Assembly (NCBI GenBank): GCA_022570795.1
Contig: JAKUDP010000010.1
Location: 744,001-808,000, forward strand
DNA: 64,000 bases
Reading direction: 5' to 3'
From: Sphaerulina vaccinii
Taxonomy: Eukaryota; Ascomycota; Dothideomycetes; Mycosphaerellales; Mycosphaerellaceae
Of the stretch, positions 21,186-32,150 are shown one piece after another. The notes under the pieces are model-generated. The model was not told the origin of the DNA, did no database searches, and saw only the letters and a program-made list of their open reading frames with translations. The translations under genes and the position numbers were made by a program. Position 1 is the first letter of the stretch. Every line of letters starts with the position of its first letter.

Positions 21186-24100
21186 GTCTTCGTCTGTGAG
21201 CTTCGATGTTCTCGCTTATCCTCAGCGTCTGATGGCTTGTGTGAGTGGTATATAGGGATCTTGTAGAGAATGTGGTAGTCTGATCAGATGCTGGAACACG
21301 TCTAGTGCAACGGGACAAATTCTGACAATACTGATAGTGTTAGTGGAAGGACGATGAAACCACTTACGAGTTCTGCCTCTCCGGCTATACACACTGCGTT
21401 CTCGGCAAGACTAGTATGCCCTACTTCGCTAAGCCAGTACTTGGTGGCCGCGGCGATAGGTCCTTCAGAAGGCTGGGTTGTTCTTGGTGTGAGTTCACGA
21501 TGTTGTGGAGGTGGGGTCAGTCTGGTCTGGGGACGGCAACCGGCAATGGCAGGCGATTGTGAGTGCGCTGCCTCGGCATGCCGTATCAAGAAGGTGAACA
21601 CAGCATCGCAGCAGAAGCAGAGCAGATCCAAAAGCATTCGATATGGAGGTCGCACCTGAGGACCTTGAAGACGACGGGATAATAGAGCTTCTAGGACTCG
21701 CGATGTTGAGGGCCTGCACAACGTGAGCATATCGCGTAAAGACCACAGTAGTTGGCGCCAAAGTATGTGGTACACGAGTAGCCATTAAGTTCCTGTGATC
21801 GCTCTGTCAGGTGGCAGATGTTGAAAGCGCCCGAACGTTAGAAGTTACGGCTGAAGTGAGTGTTCTTGGGAAGTCTACACTTACTACCTCACATCGGGAT
21901 GCGTCCAATGGCTTCTTCACACTAGCGACAACATCCTCTCAGAACCCCAACTATGAGCATCGTTCTGCTGCTAAGGCAGAATACACGATGTTGACTGGAT
22001 GCGGCTTCAGTTTGCTGTGATGCTTGGGGTGGCACAACATGGAGGCTCTGGTTAGAGGAAGTGCACAGGGTGGTCCATGGCTGCTGTTGTGACAACCCGC
22101 GTTGAAAATTCGCCGACGCCACCTCGAGCAGCGCGACTCAAGGGCTACCCTGTCCTAGCTGCTACTTTATCTTGTTGAAAGCGGGCAGCTGATGCATGAT
22201 CCAGTTTCTCGGTACAGCAGAATGCTGCCTGTGAGATACGAAGGTCCTGAGCATCCTCGAAAAGGGTAGCCATGATGTCTATAGCAGGATGTCGACTGCC
22301 ATGAGACACGAAACACAACCGAATGGGCGGATTGTGCGACTGAGCTGTCTTGCCTGAGTTGGCATAAGCACATGCTCGGGCGTAGCCGCCACCTGCAGGG
22401 ACGAATGTTTGTGTCGCGTAGCCACGAAGAGCTGTTTCTGCGCGACTCACAGAGGCCGTCAACCGCTGTCTAAGTCGTGAGTTTCCAGGTTTCCGGAGAG
22501 CGGTGAGCCTTCAGTCGCGGAGAGATGCTTTCAAGCGACGAGTCAATGCAAGAACGAGCAGGGTCTGCTCAGTATGCATGAGTTGGCTCACGCGTGCTCC
22601 TCTTTGTCCTCTTGGAAGTTGCGACGCGTCGTTCTCGCGCCTTGAGCACAGCAGGTTACATGTAATGCAGCTCGGAGCTTTTTGCATCTCTATCCCTTGA
22701 CTGAGGTTCGCGGCCTGTATGTCGTGCTCTGTTGTGGCAGACTTGTGATGGGTGAAGCATTTCGAGGTTGACGTAGATACATATCGACTCAGTGTCGCCA
22801 TAGTGAGACCCTGATCGGCTGGTTCTGGTCTGGTCTTCTGCAGTTCTAGAGATGTAAGCACGTTTTGATTAAACTTAGAATGCCATACGATGGGATCAGC
22901 CGGCTGTTCCTCGCCAGCAAAAGACGCAAAAGATCCGGAGCGTGAAGCATGCAAAGCTCGTACTGTTGGCTTGGAATTGACCTCGACTGTGCAGATTCGG
23001 TCAAGTGCATGGTTGTAGGGTGTTGCAGAAGCGAATCGTTGCATATGCATGGCGCGGACCCCTGCAGCAGCAGTACGGCCACATCAAACTTGTAGATCGC
23101 TCTGGCATTGGCAGGGTTCGAACGGAGGTGTATTCAGCAGGCAGATCCTTCCTTTGACGTTGCGTTTCGTCCTCTGGGCAACAAAGACTTCGTGGTTGAC
23201 GAGCAGGTTTCCGTTCGTCTCAAGCGGCGACACGACTGCGGCGCTGTCTGCATCACAGGAAGGGCCAAATAGTAGTGGGGTTGCGTATGCGCAAGGAGTT
23301 ACGGAGACGAGCCAATTGAAGAGCTGCGAGGCGCCCAAGGAAGAATAGTGAGTACGCAACACGGAAGCCTTTGCGGCGGTCCCGAGTGTGAGCACAGTCG
23401 TGAAGCGTGGTTATCCACGCAATGCAGAACGTTGTCCTGTGAACCTGAGATGGCTGTGCGGCTGTCGATTCGCAGATGAACAGATAGGTAGAGTGCTGAA
23501 CTGTAAAGCCCGAGCCAAGGCTGTTGGCTCCGCCATTCTTGTCGCACGATTAGCGTCTCGTATGCCAATTGACTGTACCGGATCCAGACTCTAAGAAGCA
23601 TCTGCAAGAGAGAATCGCGAGATCGCGAGAGCACCGCGTGCATCAAGCATAGCGTGTCGCAGAGCAGAGTCCGCCAGCGGTGATGAGCCCTACAACGACG
23701 GCGTGGACGGCGTTCTCCCAAGCAAAAGAGAGAAGGAGCAAATTGGCACTAGACACAATAGAGTTCACATCCTTGCACTATGGAGGGACGTGCGCTCTGC
23801 AGTGTGTCTCGCCGAAAGCAAAGCCTCTCTGCCTGTTCCTCATCCTCTGCCTGCTCACCACCACCACCTGCCCACCGCAGCATCCCCGCCGGGCACAATA
23901 TCCAGTAGCCCAGCACTCTCAATACCGCCCGTCGGTGTGCTGTTGTCTGCTGTGCACATTGTTGCCGTCCACTCCTTACTGCTTATCATTCGTTTCCGGT
24001 CGGGTACCTCGTGCTTTTGCTGTGCCTCTTGCTCTGCGAGCAAAGCCTTCTATCTGTATGGCCAGCCCTGCATCTTGCGCTGCTACGGCGTGCACTCAGC

Positions 24101-24403
24101 GCTAAGTCGCAGACGAACACCTGTACTGACTCACATCGCCAGATAATACTTGCATTCGCCATTGGCACTTGAATCCGTCTCCCCCATATCTCGAAACCTC
24201 ACTTCAGCCGCCCACCATCACGATCACGACCACCATAACAACACCATCGCATCGCTGCGCATCTCGAATTATTGCCGCACGCCTTCGATAGCATTCAGAA
24301 CGCGCAATCTCGATGTTTATTCAGCCTGCCGCGCGCTCATTATTGTACAACTGACTTATTTGACGTGATCGTCAAAGCAGCCTTTGTTTCGAGCGCCGCG
24401 ATA
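21186..24403. other. 3.2-kb stretch without a supportable gene
   Basis: Many short frames overlap on both strands. The longest, 179 codons on the minus strand (22511-23050), has no domain, no splice partner and no coding-like composition. From ~23.8 kb the plus strand becomes C/T/A-rich and probably forms the promoter and leader of the large disordered protein that starts at 24404. No transposase, tRNA or tandem repeat was recognised. Confidence 0.45.
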
Positions 24404-27100
24404 ATGACCGAGGTCGCGGCGCCTGGCCAGCACAGGTATTCTCAGAGTATTGGCAATACGCTGACGACGCCGAACATGGCTGCATCGGCGACACAAATCG
24501 AGATGTGCCCGAATCCAGAGTTCTCGTTTCCCAGGCTCCCACCATCTGGACAGCACTCAGAGGGTACGGGGTCAAGGCGAGCTCATGGAAGGCCACTGTC
24601 CATGATGGCTGATGCGCGGCCGTTGACTTCAGAGGCTAGGCACAAGAGAGCAGCGACGCAACAGCTGCCCAGCTTCAGCTTCAACTCTTCCGACCACACC
24701 GGACTATCAGGTGAACAACCTTCTGTACCACCGCTTGAACCGATTGCTACAACTCCCTCGTCACGACACAGAAGAAATGTTAGCGAATTCGTGGGAGGAG
24801 TGGGCATGAATAGCGCGATCAGCTCGAGTCCAACGAGGACATCTGCACTGGAAGTGCCCAAGAACCCTCGTGGCCACAGACATCGCAGATCTGCTGCGAT
24901 ATCGAGCCATGATCTAAGTAATATGCTGGCACCGGCCGAGCCACAGCCACGCTTGTCCAGCAGTCTACCAAGCACACCTCTCGAACACCCAATGGACATG
25001 TCACGCGCGTTTGGCGAGAATCGCACACCAGACTCGGATGATCCCTTTGGCCCTGCTCTGGACACTGTCACATCAGGGCGCCCTCCGTCGCGGCGACAAG
25101 TGGGGTTCTCAGATAACGTCGAATATATTCCGAGACCGTTGTCCACGATATCATCAGAGACTGAGAGTTCGCTGAATACCATTCGCGGCCACTCCGTCAA
25201 CAACAGTATATCCTCTGTTCTCAGCCTTAGTACACCGAGTCCGCCTGCTTCTCGATCTCGAGCGATCTCCCTTGAGACCACCATGGAGGACGAGCCTAGA
25301 TCATTACCTAAATCATCGATCGAGGTTAGCAAACGCATGGAGAGGGAGGGCGAATGGCTCAAGCATGGATCCTCGCGCGCCAATGTCGATCGTCCAGCAA
25401 CAGCATCTGATGCAATACCAAAGACTCTTACGTTCGCAGCGGATGGAGCTGTGGGGAAGTCCCGCCCACGCTCTGGCAAGAAGCACACCGCAAGCCGCTC
25501 TCTGGGATTCGATCGCAGAAAGAGCGAGCCTGCTATGGGTGTGCATCTCGGCGATACTTCACGCCTCTCCGCACGTCTTTCGGCACTGTCCTTGCAGGAG
25601 CCAAGCTGCGAACCAAACATGGCTGTCGAGGAGGACGAGGCTGTTGCCACCCGCCGCTCATCCACCAGGAAGATCAAGGACTGGGCAGTGTCTAAGATCG
25701 TCCGCAGAGCCAGACCACGCTCCGAGGTCTTCGCTCCTCGTCCACCGATGCACCCGGAGCCGTTTGTCGAGTCATCTGTCGCAGAGACTAACCTAGATGC
25801 CGTGTTCAACATGGACATTGATGAAGATGTTGTGCGTGAGCGCACTGTGATCCCACAGTCTCAGCTAGACATGCATATTCCGTCATACGTTCGCAATCGA
25901 GATAGCGAGGATGGAGCTATGCTAGACCTCGATGATGCCTTGGGTCGATCACGGACACCTACCCAAAGTGTCTCGCACAGGCCTCGAAAGATGCTCCATA
26001 GCGATCGTGGAACTCAAGACTTCATGGGACCCGGCGCACATTACCAGCCTATGCACAACCGAACCGCCAGTGCTCCGGTATTGATGGCTTTCGATATGAA
26101 CAGAACTGGAACACCTCCACAGCAGGGTTTGGCGGTGTTCGATGAAGAAGAAGAAGATCAGTCACAGGATATACGTGCTCGCCCGACAAGCACGCAGTCT
26201 ACCGGGCACGAGGAGAACTTGACAGGCGTTTCGATTGTCGATCAGGCTCCGAGCGTGCCCAGCGCGGCCAACGAGACTAGCTTAGATGAAGGTCTTGGAA
26301 TTGGACGATCAGAATGGGATCTGGAAACACCACAATACCCCAGCACGAGCTCTGGCTTGTCCACGCCTATCCTTGAACGACGTGCAAGCTCCATCATTGA
26401 TCAAACCATTGTGGAGGAGACCAGTCCCATTGACTTGGTGACTATTGTGAACGATCAGGAGACTTGGCAGGAGAACGACGTCGACATACGCGCACATTCG
26501 CTCACCAAATCATCTGACAGCAGCGAAGCACCCACGATCATGGCTGTTCCCACTGGACTGTTGGCTCTGCCTGATGGAGAGACACCGGAGACTTTTCAAT
26601 CGTCTGCATTCTCGTCTCCCGACTTCGCAAGGCGCCAAAGCTCTTTCGACACCTCACGAGTAGGGACGTCGGCATCCTCAATGACCGACAACCGTACAGT
26701 GAGCTCATGCACTACTGGCGAACCACAACATGATCACAGAATGTCTGTGGACGACGTGCCCTCTCTAACAAGCTCGCGGTCTACCATGATCAGCACCATG
26801 CACGCCAACAGTTCGCGTCGTGATGTCGGCGGATACCGGACTCCATCGATGACTTCTGGCTCTCTCCAATCTGAAGGTGCTGAGACTACCCGACGAAAGC
26901 GACGTAGCATCCAGAGTATGTCACAGCTTGTGGGGATGCCATTCGGACCGAAAGCGTCTACAACCGACGTATCCAGACCATCAACAGCAGCAACGGAAAC
27001 CATTCTTTCGCAGACACCGAAGAAGAAGGAGCACCGGCTCAAGAAGCTCATGTTCTGGAAGTCTAAGCATAGACAGGCCAGCTCCTCGACCATCATCTGA
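24404..27100 (+). CDS. large disordered Ser/Pro/Arg-rich protein
   Basis: Single-exon frame of 898 residues from the ATG at 24404 (MTEVAAPGQHRYSQS). An in-frame ATG at 24272 would add 44 residues that read like translated leader, so I prefer the downstream start. The protein is almost entirely low-complexity and polar, with many RxxS-type sites that basophilic kinases could use. Short ordered-looking segments include RHKRAATQQLPSFSFN near the N-terminus, a basic stretch IKDWAVSKIVRRARPR in the middle, and a conserved-looking lysine-rich end (KKKEHRLKKLMFWKSKH). Similar ascomycete proteins are sometimes labelled cell-wall proline-rich protein, but there is no signal peptide or GPI signal here, so that label looks doubtful. 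A cytoplasmic scaffold or kinase substrate is possible; function unknown. Confidence 0.85.
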   Translation: MTEVAAPGQHRYSQSIGNTLTTPNMAASATQIEMCPNPEFSFPRLPPSGQHSEGTGSRRAHGRPLSMMADARPLTSEARHKRAATQQLPSFSFNSSDHTGLSGEQPSVPPLEPIATTPSSRHRRNVSEFVGGVGMNSAISSSPTRTSALEVPKNPRGHRHRRSAAISSHDLSNMLAPAEPQPRLSSSLPSTPLEHPMDMSRAFGENRTPDSDDPFGPALDTVTSGRPPSRRQVGFSDNVEYIPRPLSTISSETESSLNTIRGHSVNNSISSVLSLSTPSPPASRSRAISLETTMEDEPRSLPKSSIEVSKRMEREGEWLKHGSSRANVDRPATASDAIPKTLTFAADGAVGKSRPRSGKKHTASRSLGFDRRKSEPAMGVHLGDTSRLSARLSALSLQEPSCEPNMAVEEDEAVATRRSSTRKIKDWAVSKIVRRARPRSEVFAPRPPMHPEPFVESSVAETNLDAVFNMDIDEDVVRERTVIPQSQLDMHIPSYVRNRDSEDGAMLDLDDALGRSRTPTQSVSHRPRKMLHSDRGTQDFMGPGAHYQPMHNRTASAPVLMAFDMNRTGTPPQQGLAVFDEEEEDQSQDIRARPTSTQSTGHEENLTGVSIVDQAPSVPSAANETSLDEGLGIGRSEWDLETPQYPSTSSGLSTPILERRASSIIDQTIVEETSPIDLVTIVNDQETWQENDVDIRAHSLTKSSDSSEAPTIMAVPTGLLALPDGETPETFQSSAFSSPDFARRQSSFDTSRVGTSASSMTDNRTVSSCTTGEPQHDHRMSVDDVPSLTSSRSTMISTMHANSSRRDVGGYRTPSMTSGSLQSEGAETTRRKRRSIQSMSQLVGMPFGPKASTTDVSRPSTAATETILSQTPKKKEHRLKKLMFWKSKHRQASSSTII

Positions 27101-28215
27101 TGAAGCATCGAACAACTAACGACAGTGCTGAGAATGAAAATCATTCTACTGGCACACACTTTGAGCATAACGAATAATTCACTTTGGACTGGGAGGATTA
27201 TAGGGACAGAGGCCCTCATGAGCGTTATGACCAGCTGCACACGGGAAGGGGTTTTGGGCACGAGGAATCTTTGCGGAGTTTACGAAAGGATATGTAGAGG
27301 GCAGAACATGCGCTTTGGCATTGTTGGAGTCACTGTGCCTTGGAACGTGGTCTCAGATCACTATGAGGTACACTTATGAAACATGAACACACCATTCACC
27401 ATTCTACTCGCTTCGAGGTCGATGCCTTTTCGAATTCCCTCACACTATCCGTGCCTCAAGCTTCACCAAATGATACCGTTTCCCATTGGCAGGACGCAAT
27501 GCTGATTAAGCCGCTTCGACTGCTTACACGGCGGCCAGAATGAGGGTCGTGAAAGTGGAGTGGCAATAAGTGCCACCTTCAAAACGCGGGTGAGCGCCAG
27601 GGGCACTGCTTAAAATTATCGGTGCTGAATACGAGCGCTGGTCGTTCTCTTCGCTGTACAGCAAGATCCCTCAACGCTTCGGTGTGCGCAATATGGTAAT
27701 CGTATGCAGACCTCAATGCAACCACCATCACGAGTTCGACGACGTCTGTAGCGTTTCTCGAAGCAAATACCAAGTCAGATAAGATTTTTAGAGTGGCTGA
27801 TGATCGTGCTTAGCGTTGCGCTAAGGCTTGGAGGCATTGGTAAAGGCCCACTTCATTGGCTCCTTCACGTCTCGCAGGCGAGAGAGTTTTGATGAAGATG
27901 CACAAGACACAGAGGCCTGTACTTGGCAGGCCAAAAGGGGAGAGGCCAGCCATGGCAGAGAACGTTCACACTCGCGACCTTCATTCTTCGTTCTTGCCTC
28001 ACCATCATCATCGTCGCACGACTGCCATCTTCTTTCTGGCTGTGTAGTGACTTCTTATTACAACTTCAACTAATCAATACTTGCCTCTCACTCGTTCTGA
28101 GGCTTCTTCTCTCTGTCGTTTCCACTTCCAAACAACCTTCAACGTCGACGCGAAACGAATCTTGACGAACGAAGGATATTCTCACCAACACCACACTACA
28201 TTGACACGCGACACC
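27101..28215. other. intergenic; promoter of the GH72 gene at right
   Basis: No convincing gene. From about 28.0 kb to the ATG the sequence is pyrimidine-rich with CAACACCACA-like text, typical of a highly expressed fungal 5' leader. Confidence 0.45.
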
Positions 28216-29759
28216 ATGAAGGGAGCCATCGCACTCGCAGCGGCTTCGGCTGCATTGGCCAATGCTGCCATTGCACCAAACAGAATTGTGGCTCGCGCAT
28301 CGAAGAGCAGCTCTGGTAGCTTGCCGACCGTGACCGTCAAGGGAAATGGTAGGACTCGACAGTCGTTGCAATTGAGGACACACAGTAGCTGACTCTGCTC
28401 AGCATTCTTTGCTGGCGATACCCGTTTCTACATTCGTGGCGTCGACTACCAGCCAGGTGGATCTTCTGGAGCCACCGACCCCATTGCAGACACCGACACC
28501 TGCCAGAGAGATATCGCCGAGTATGTCTTTGAAGAGGCGATAGGGTACTACGGCTGCGCTGCTTACTGACACGTTATCACAGGTTCAAGAAGTTGGGTGT
28601 CAACACTATCCGTGTCTACACTGTAGACAATACTGCGAACCACGACACATGCATGAGCGCATTGGCAGATGCTGGCATCTACCTCGCCTTGGACGTCAAC
28701 ACACCAAAGTACTCGATCAACCGCGATAGCCCAGCTGCATCGTACAACCCAACATACCTGCAATCGATCTTCGCTACGATTGATGCGTTTGCCAAGTATG
28801 ACAACACTCTTCTGTTCTTCTCTGGAAACGAGGTCATCAATGCCGACAACAACACCAACTGTGCTCCTTATATCAAGGCTGTCACTCGTGACATGAAGCA
28901 ATACATTGGCAGCAGAGGCTACCGTTCCATTCCTGTTGGCTACTCCGCCGCTGATGTCGAGAGCAACCGTTACGACATGGCACAGTACATGAACTGCGGT
29001 ACCGACGACCAGCGAAGTGACTTCTACGCTTTCAACGACTACTCTTGGTGCGACCCATCATCTTTCACTACCTCTGGATGGGACCAGAAGGTCAAGCAAT
29101 ACGGCAACTACAGCATCCCACTCTTGTAAGCACACTCTTGCGCTGAAGTGATTGCATATATACTGACCTTTTCAAGCTTGTCTGAGTACGGTTGCATCAC
29201 CAACCAGAGAAAGTTCGAGGAAGTGGCGTCCCTGTACAGTGACAAGATGACCAGCGTCTACTCCGGAGGTCTTGTTTACGAGTACTCCGAGGAAGGCAGT
29301 GGATACGGTCTCGTGAAGATCTCTGGCAGCAGCGTCACTGAGACTGACGATTTCGCCGCACTTGCTAGCGCTTTCAGCAAGACTCCAGCACCATCCGGCG
29401 ACGGCGGCTACCAATCCAACCTCGCCGTGTCCAATTGCCCATCTGAGAGCAGCACTTGGGAGGTGAAGGACTTTACAGGAGAGGAACTGCCAGCCATTCC
29501 TGAGGAGGCAGAGAAGTACATGTCCAGCGGCGCAGGTACTGGACCAGGTCTCACTGGTGCTGGTTCGCAAGATGCTGGCGGTGCTTCGACTGCCACTGCC
29601 CAACCTGGATCAGGAAGCGTCACTGCTGTTGCATCAGGTTCCGCTACATCGAAGGGTGCTGCTGGTTCGCTCATCATGGGCGAGCTCGGTATGGCTCCTT
29701 TCGTTTGCACTGGTGTCATGATGATGTTCTCGCTCTTGGGTTTTGGTATCATGATCTAA
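28216..29759 (+). CDS. GPI-anchored 1,3-beta-glucanosyltransferase, GH72 (Gel/Gas family)
   Basis: Four exons, 28216-28348, 28403-28520, 28583-29125 and 29177-29759, with introns of 54, 62 and 51 bp, give 458 residues. A signal peptide (MKGAIALAAASAALANAAIA) is followed by a GH72 domain (GDTRFYIRGVDYQPGG onward). The acid/base Glu is in FSGNEV (E167) and the nucleophile in FLSEYGC (E268). A Gly/Ser/Ala/Thr-rich linker and a C-terminal hydrophobic tail form a GPI-attachment signal. There is no Cys-rich CBM43 module, so this is the GH72-minus subclass. The enzyme cuts and rejoins beta-1,3-glucan chains outside the plasma membrane, lengthening and remodelling wall glucan. Length and architecture are normal for the family. 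Confidence 0.96.
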
Positions 29760-30097
29760 GAGTTGCAACGAATCACCGGCTGTTGAATGTGTAGAGTGAT
29801 TGAAAGCTGTGTTTCTTGGAGCTGCATGGTATGAGAGGACTGCACAAATTACGATGGCGTTGGATTATCATAGTATCCGAAAGCAGATATTTCATTTCTC
29901 TCACCTTCAGAATCCGTCTTTTTCAACGTTGCATCAACCTTCACGTTCATTTGCGATGACTTTTGAATTGTATACGCCTTATTCACGGCCTCTCCCACGA
30001 CGAGGAAGGAATTCTGAGGAGATAGTTGTTGGACGTGAGATCAGTCTCTCGAAGACTATGGCTACATCGATGGCATGCTGCCTGTGCTTCTACATTC
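29760..30097. other. convergent 3' intergenic region
   Basis: Holds the 3' flanks of the GH72 gene and the transporter. No gene recognised. Confidence 0.5.
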
Positions 30098-31588
30098 TCA
30101 ATCCTCCAATTCCGCAGCCTTTTTCCTCCCCCAGACCTCATCGGCGTCCTTCTTATTCATCGTCTCAGGCACATACCACCCAATAAACAGCCCAAAAGCC
30201 AAGGCAAAGCCGGCAAAGATGAAGTAGACTTGTCCCGTGCCCATCTTGTCATTCACCAAAGGAAAGAATTGCGCCACGACAAATGTCGCAATCCAATTCG
30301 CTGCTAGAGCCCAACTCTGTACTGCACCCACAGCTTCTGATCCCACGAGCTCAGAAGCTAGGATGAAAGGTATGGGCCCCAGTCCTAGACCGAATGAGGC
30401 GACGAAGAGGATTACAGCAACTGCGCTGAGGATTTTGATGCTACGCATCATTCCTATTGCCAATAAGAGGGAGGAGAGACCCATCCCGGCTATGCTGATG
30501 AGGAGGGAACGTTTCCTTCCCCATTTGTCTGCTAGTGGAGCGCAGGATGTTGTGATGATGATGTTTACCAGTGCGACGATTACATTGAGAATTGCTGAGT
30601 TTGCTGCTAGGAGGGATGAGAGGAGACCGACTCCGTACATTACGATGCTGTTTATGCCGGTGAATTGTTGAGCGACCATGATAGCGATCACGGAGATGAC
30701 GGCAGACTTCGTGTCCGGGTTGGTTGTGACAGCGAAGAAACCGAGGGCGTCCTTCTTTTTGCTGGAAGGTGGTTGGGCTAGAAGAGTGGCCTCTTCGTCG
30801 TCTGCGTTCTCGGTGGAAGTTCCAAGCGCGGCCATTTCGTCTTCGATGTCGGCTTGATGTCCTCGTAGCTTTCTCAGCACTCTCTTAGCCTGGGAGACTT
30901 TGCCCATGCCTGCCAGGTATTTTGGGCTTTCTTGACCGCCGAGTACCAGTCCAACCATTTGTGCAAGCGCAATAGCTCCACCCACTCCTAGGATGATTCT
31001 CCATAGCTGTCCTTTGCTCAGAAAGAGCCCCAACGCCTGTGTGATCAGGATGCCGCAGTTCGTGAGGATTTGAGTGAATGCGCCGAAGAAGCCTCTCTTG
31101 CTCGGAGGTGAGATCTCGCTGATGAAGATCGGAACCACGACCGTTGCTCCACCAGCACCTATCCCAGCTATCAGACGTCCAAAAGCCATAACGCCTATGT
31201 TTGGCGCTGCTGCCTCGAATATTGGCCCTACTACTGCGAATGCGCTCAAGTAGATCATCGTCTTGAGTCGACCATATCTGCCGGTGACAGGTCCTGCTGA
31301 GAGGGCTCCTATGAGGCCGCCCAGCGTGAAGAACGATGATACGAGGCCGAACTGCGTCGGGTTCATTGGTATACATTGTGGTAGAGAGGCGCTCGAGGGA
31401 GTCGATTTGTCTTTGAAGACATGCTTGAGCCGGTCAAGGGCTGAGATGCCACCGTGCTTCTTCGCGCAGGTGATGACTTCTTGAGGCGCATTGAGCTCTG
31501 CGAGGTGGTAGCCGAAGAGAAGAGGACCGAGAGTCGCGGTGATCAGAAGGTAGACAAAATAGGGAGACAGCTCGCCGAGGATCGCCAT
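30098..31588 (-). CDS. MFS sugar transporter, Vps73/YBR241C-like
   Basis: Intronless 496-residue major-facilitator protein with about 12 hydrophobic helices. Sugar-porter landmarks are GRYGRLKT after helix 2, GRLIAGIGAGG in helix 4, ISEISPPSKRG, QQFTGINSIVMYG in helix 7, DKWGRKRS, and a terminal PETMNKKDADEVW. The start LFGYHLAELNAPQEVI and overall layout resemble the yeast Vps73/YBR241C group rather than plasma-membrane hexose carriers. The central loop has EEATLL, which fits an acidic dileucine sorting motif used by adaptor AP-3, so a vacuolar membrane site is plausible. Substrate is not decided by sequence. The gene is divergent from SSN3. Confidence 0.9.
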   Translation of the reverse strand: MAILGELSPYFVYLLITATLGPLLFGYHLAELNAPQEVITCAKKHGGISALDRLKHVFKDKSTPSSASLPQCIPMNPTQFGLVSSFFTLGGLIGALSAGPVTGRYGRLKTMIYLSAFAVVGPIFEAAAPNIGVMAFGRLIAGIGAGGATVVVPIFISEISPPSKRGFFGAFTQILTNCGILITQALGLFLSKGQLWRIILGVGGAIALAQMVGLVLGGQESPKYLAGMGKVSQAKRVLRKLRGHQADIEDEMAALGTSTENADDEEATLLAQPPSSKKKDALGFFAVTTNPDTKSAVISVIAIMVAQQFTGINSIVMYGVGLLSSLLAANSAILNVIVALVNIIITTSCAPLADKWGRKRSLLISIAGMGLSSLLLAIGMMRSIKILSAVAVILFVASFGLGLGPIPFILASELVGSEAVGAVQSWALAANWIATFVVAQFFPLVNDKMGTGQVYFIFAGFALAFGLFIGWYVPETMNKKDADEVWGRKKAAELED

Positions 31589-32150
31589 GTCTGATGTCTT
31601 CTCGCTTATCTTATCTTATTGTGGATGTGGTGGTAGTTTGTATGAGAGCCTGCGCATGGCAGAGTGCTCTACTGCTCGTGACTGCTCACATTGGTGCCGA
31701 AGTGTGATGTTCGACAAGACACGTCAAGCTGGCTGGCCGAAGCTGTTCGGGAGGTCGAGTCGAGCTCCTGCCAACAGCCAAGACAACTCTCCCACTCTCT
31801 CACCTCCTTCTTCGCACCCTCATATCTCCGTCTGACAGATCACACCATAGCCCGGCAGGCCACGCTATCTCCTCCTGTAACAGAGACATTTCGCCTCACG
31901 AAAGAGTGACAACCACGCGGCTAGCGAAGCTCTATCCACGCTCTCAAGCGCACGTCGCCGGGCGGTCCGGCAGGCCCGCCTTGTTCAGCTTGTTCAGCCT
32001 GTTGGGACGTAGGAGGGGGACATAGGTGGGAAAAGCGTGTGAGACGATCATCCTGCGTCACTTCTTGGGCGTGATCTGCTACTCCACCTGGTCGTTCGGG
32101 CAGGCGCATTCGTAAAGGCACGAAGCCGGTACCCAAACTAGCAAGCCATC
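31589..32150. promoter_or_regulatory. divergent promoter between MFS transporter and SSN3
   Basis: About 560 bp between opposed start codons, with no gene inside. A TTATCTTATCTTATT run (31606-31620) next to the transporter start contains GATA-type motifs on the opposite strand, compatible with a GATA factor site but unproven. Confidence 0.5.

Noticed and set aside
22511..23050. 179-codon minus-strand frame in the gene-free interval
   Set aside because: No recognisable family, helix pattern or exon junction; no evidence beyond being open.
23090..23130. GGGTTCGAACGG text resembling a tRNA T-loop
   Set aside because: Flanking bases do not pair as a T-stem and no D-arm, anticodon arm or acceptor stem could be placed.
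24583..25845. 420-codon minus-strand frame
   Set aside because: Antisense shadow of the large Ser-rich protein; its Ser/Arg-rich content mirrors the coding strand.
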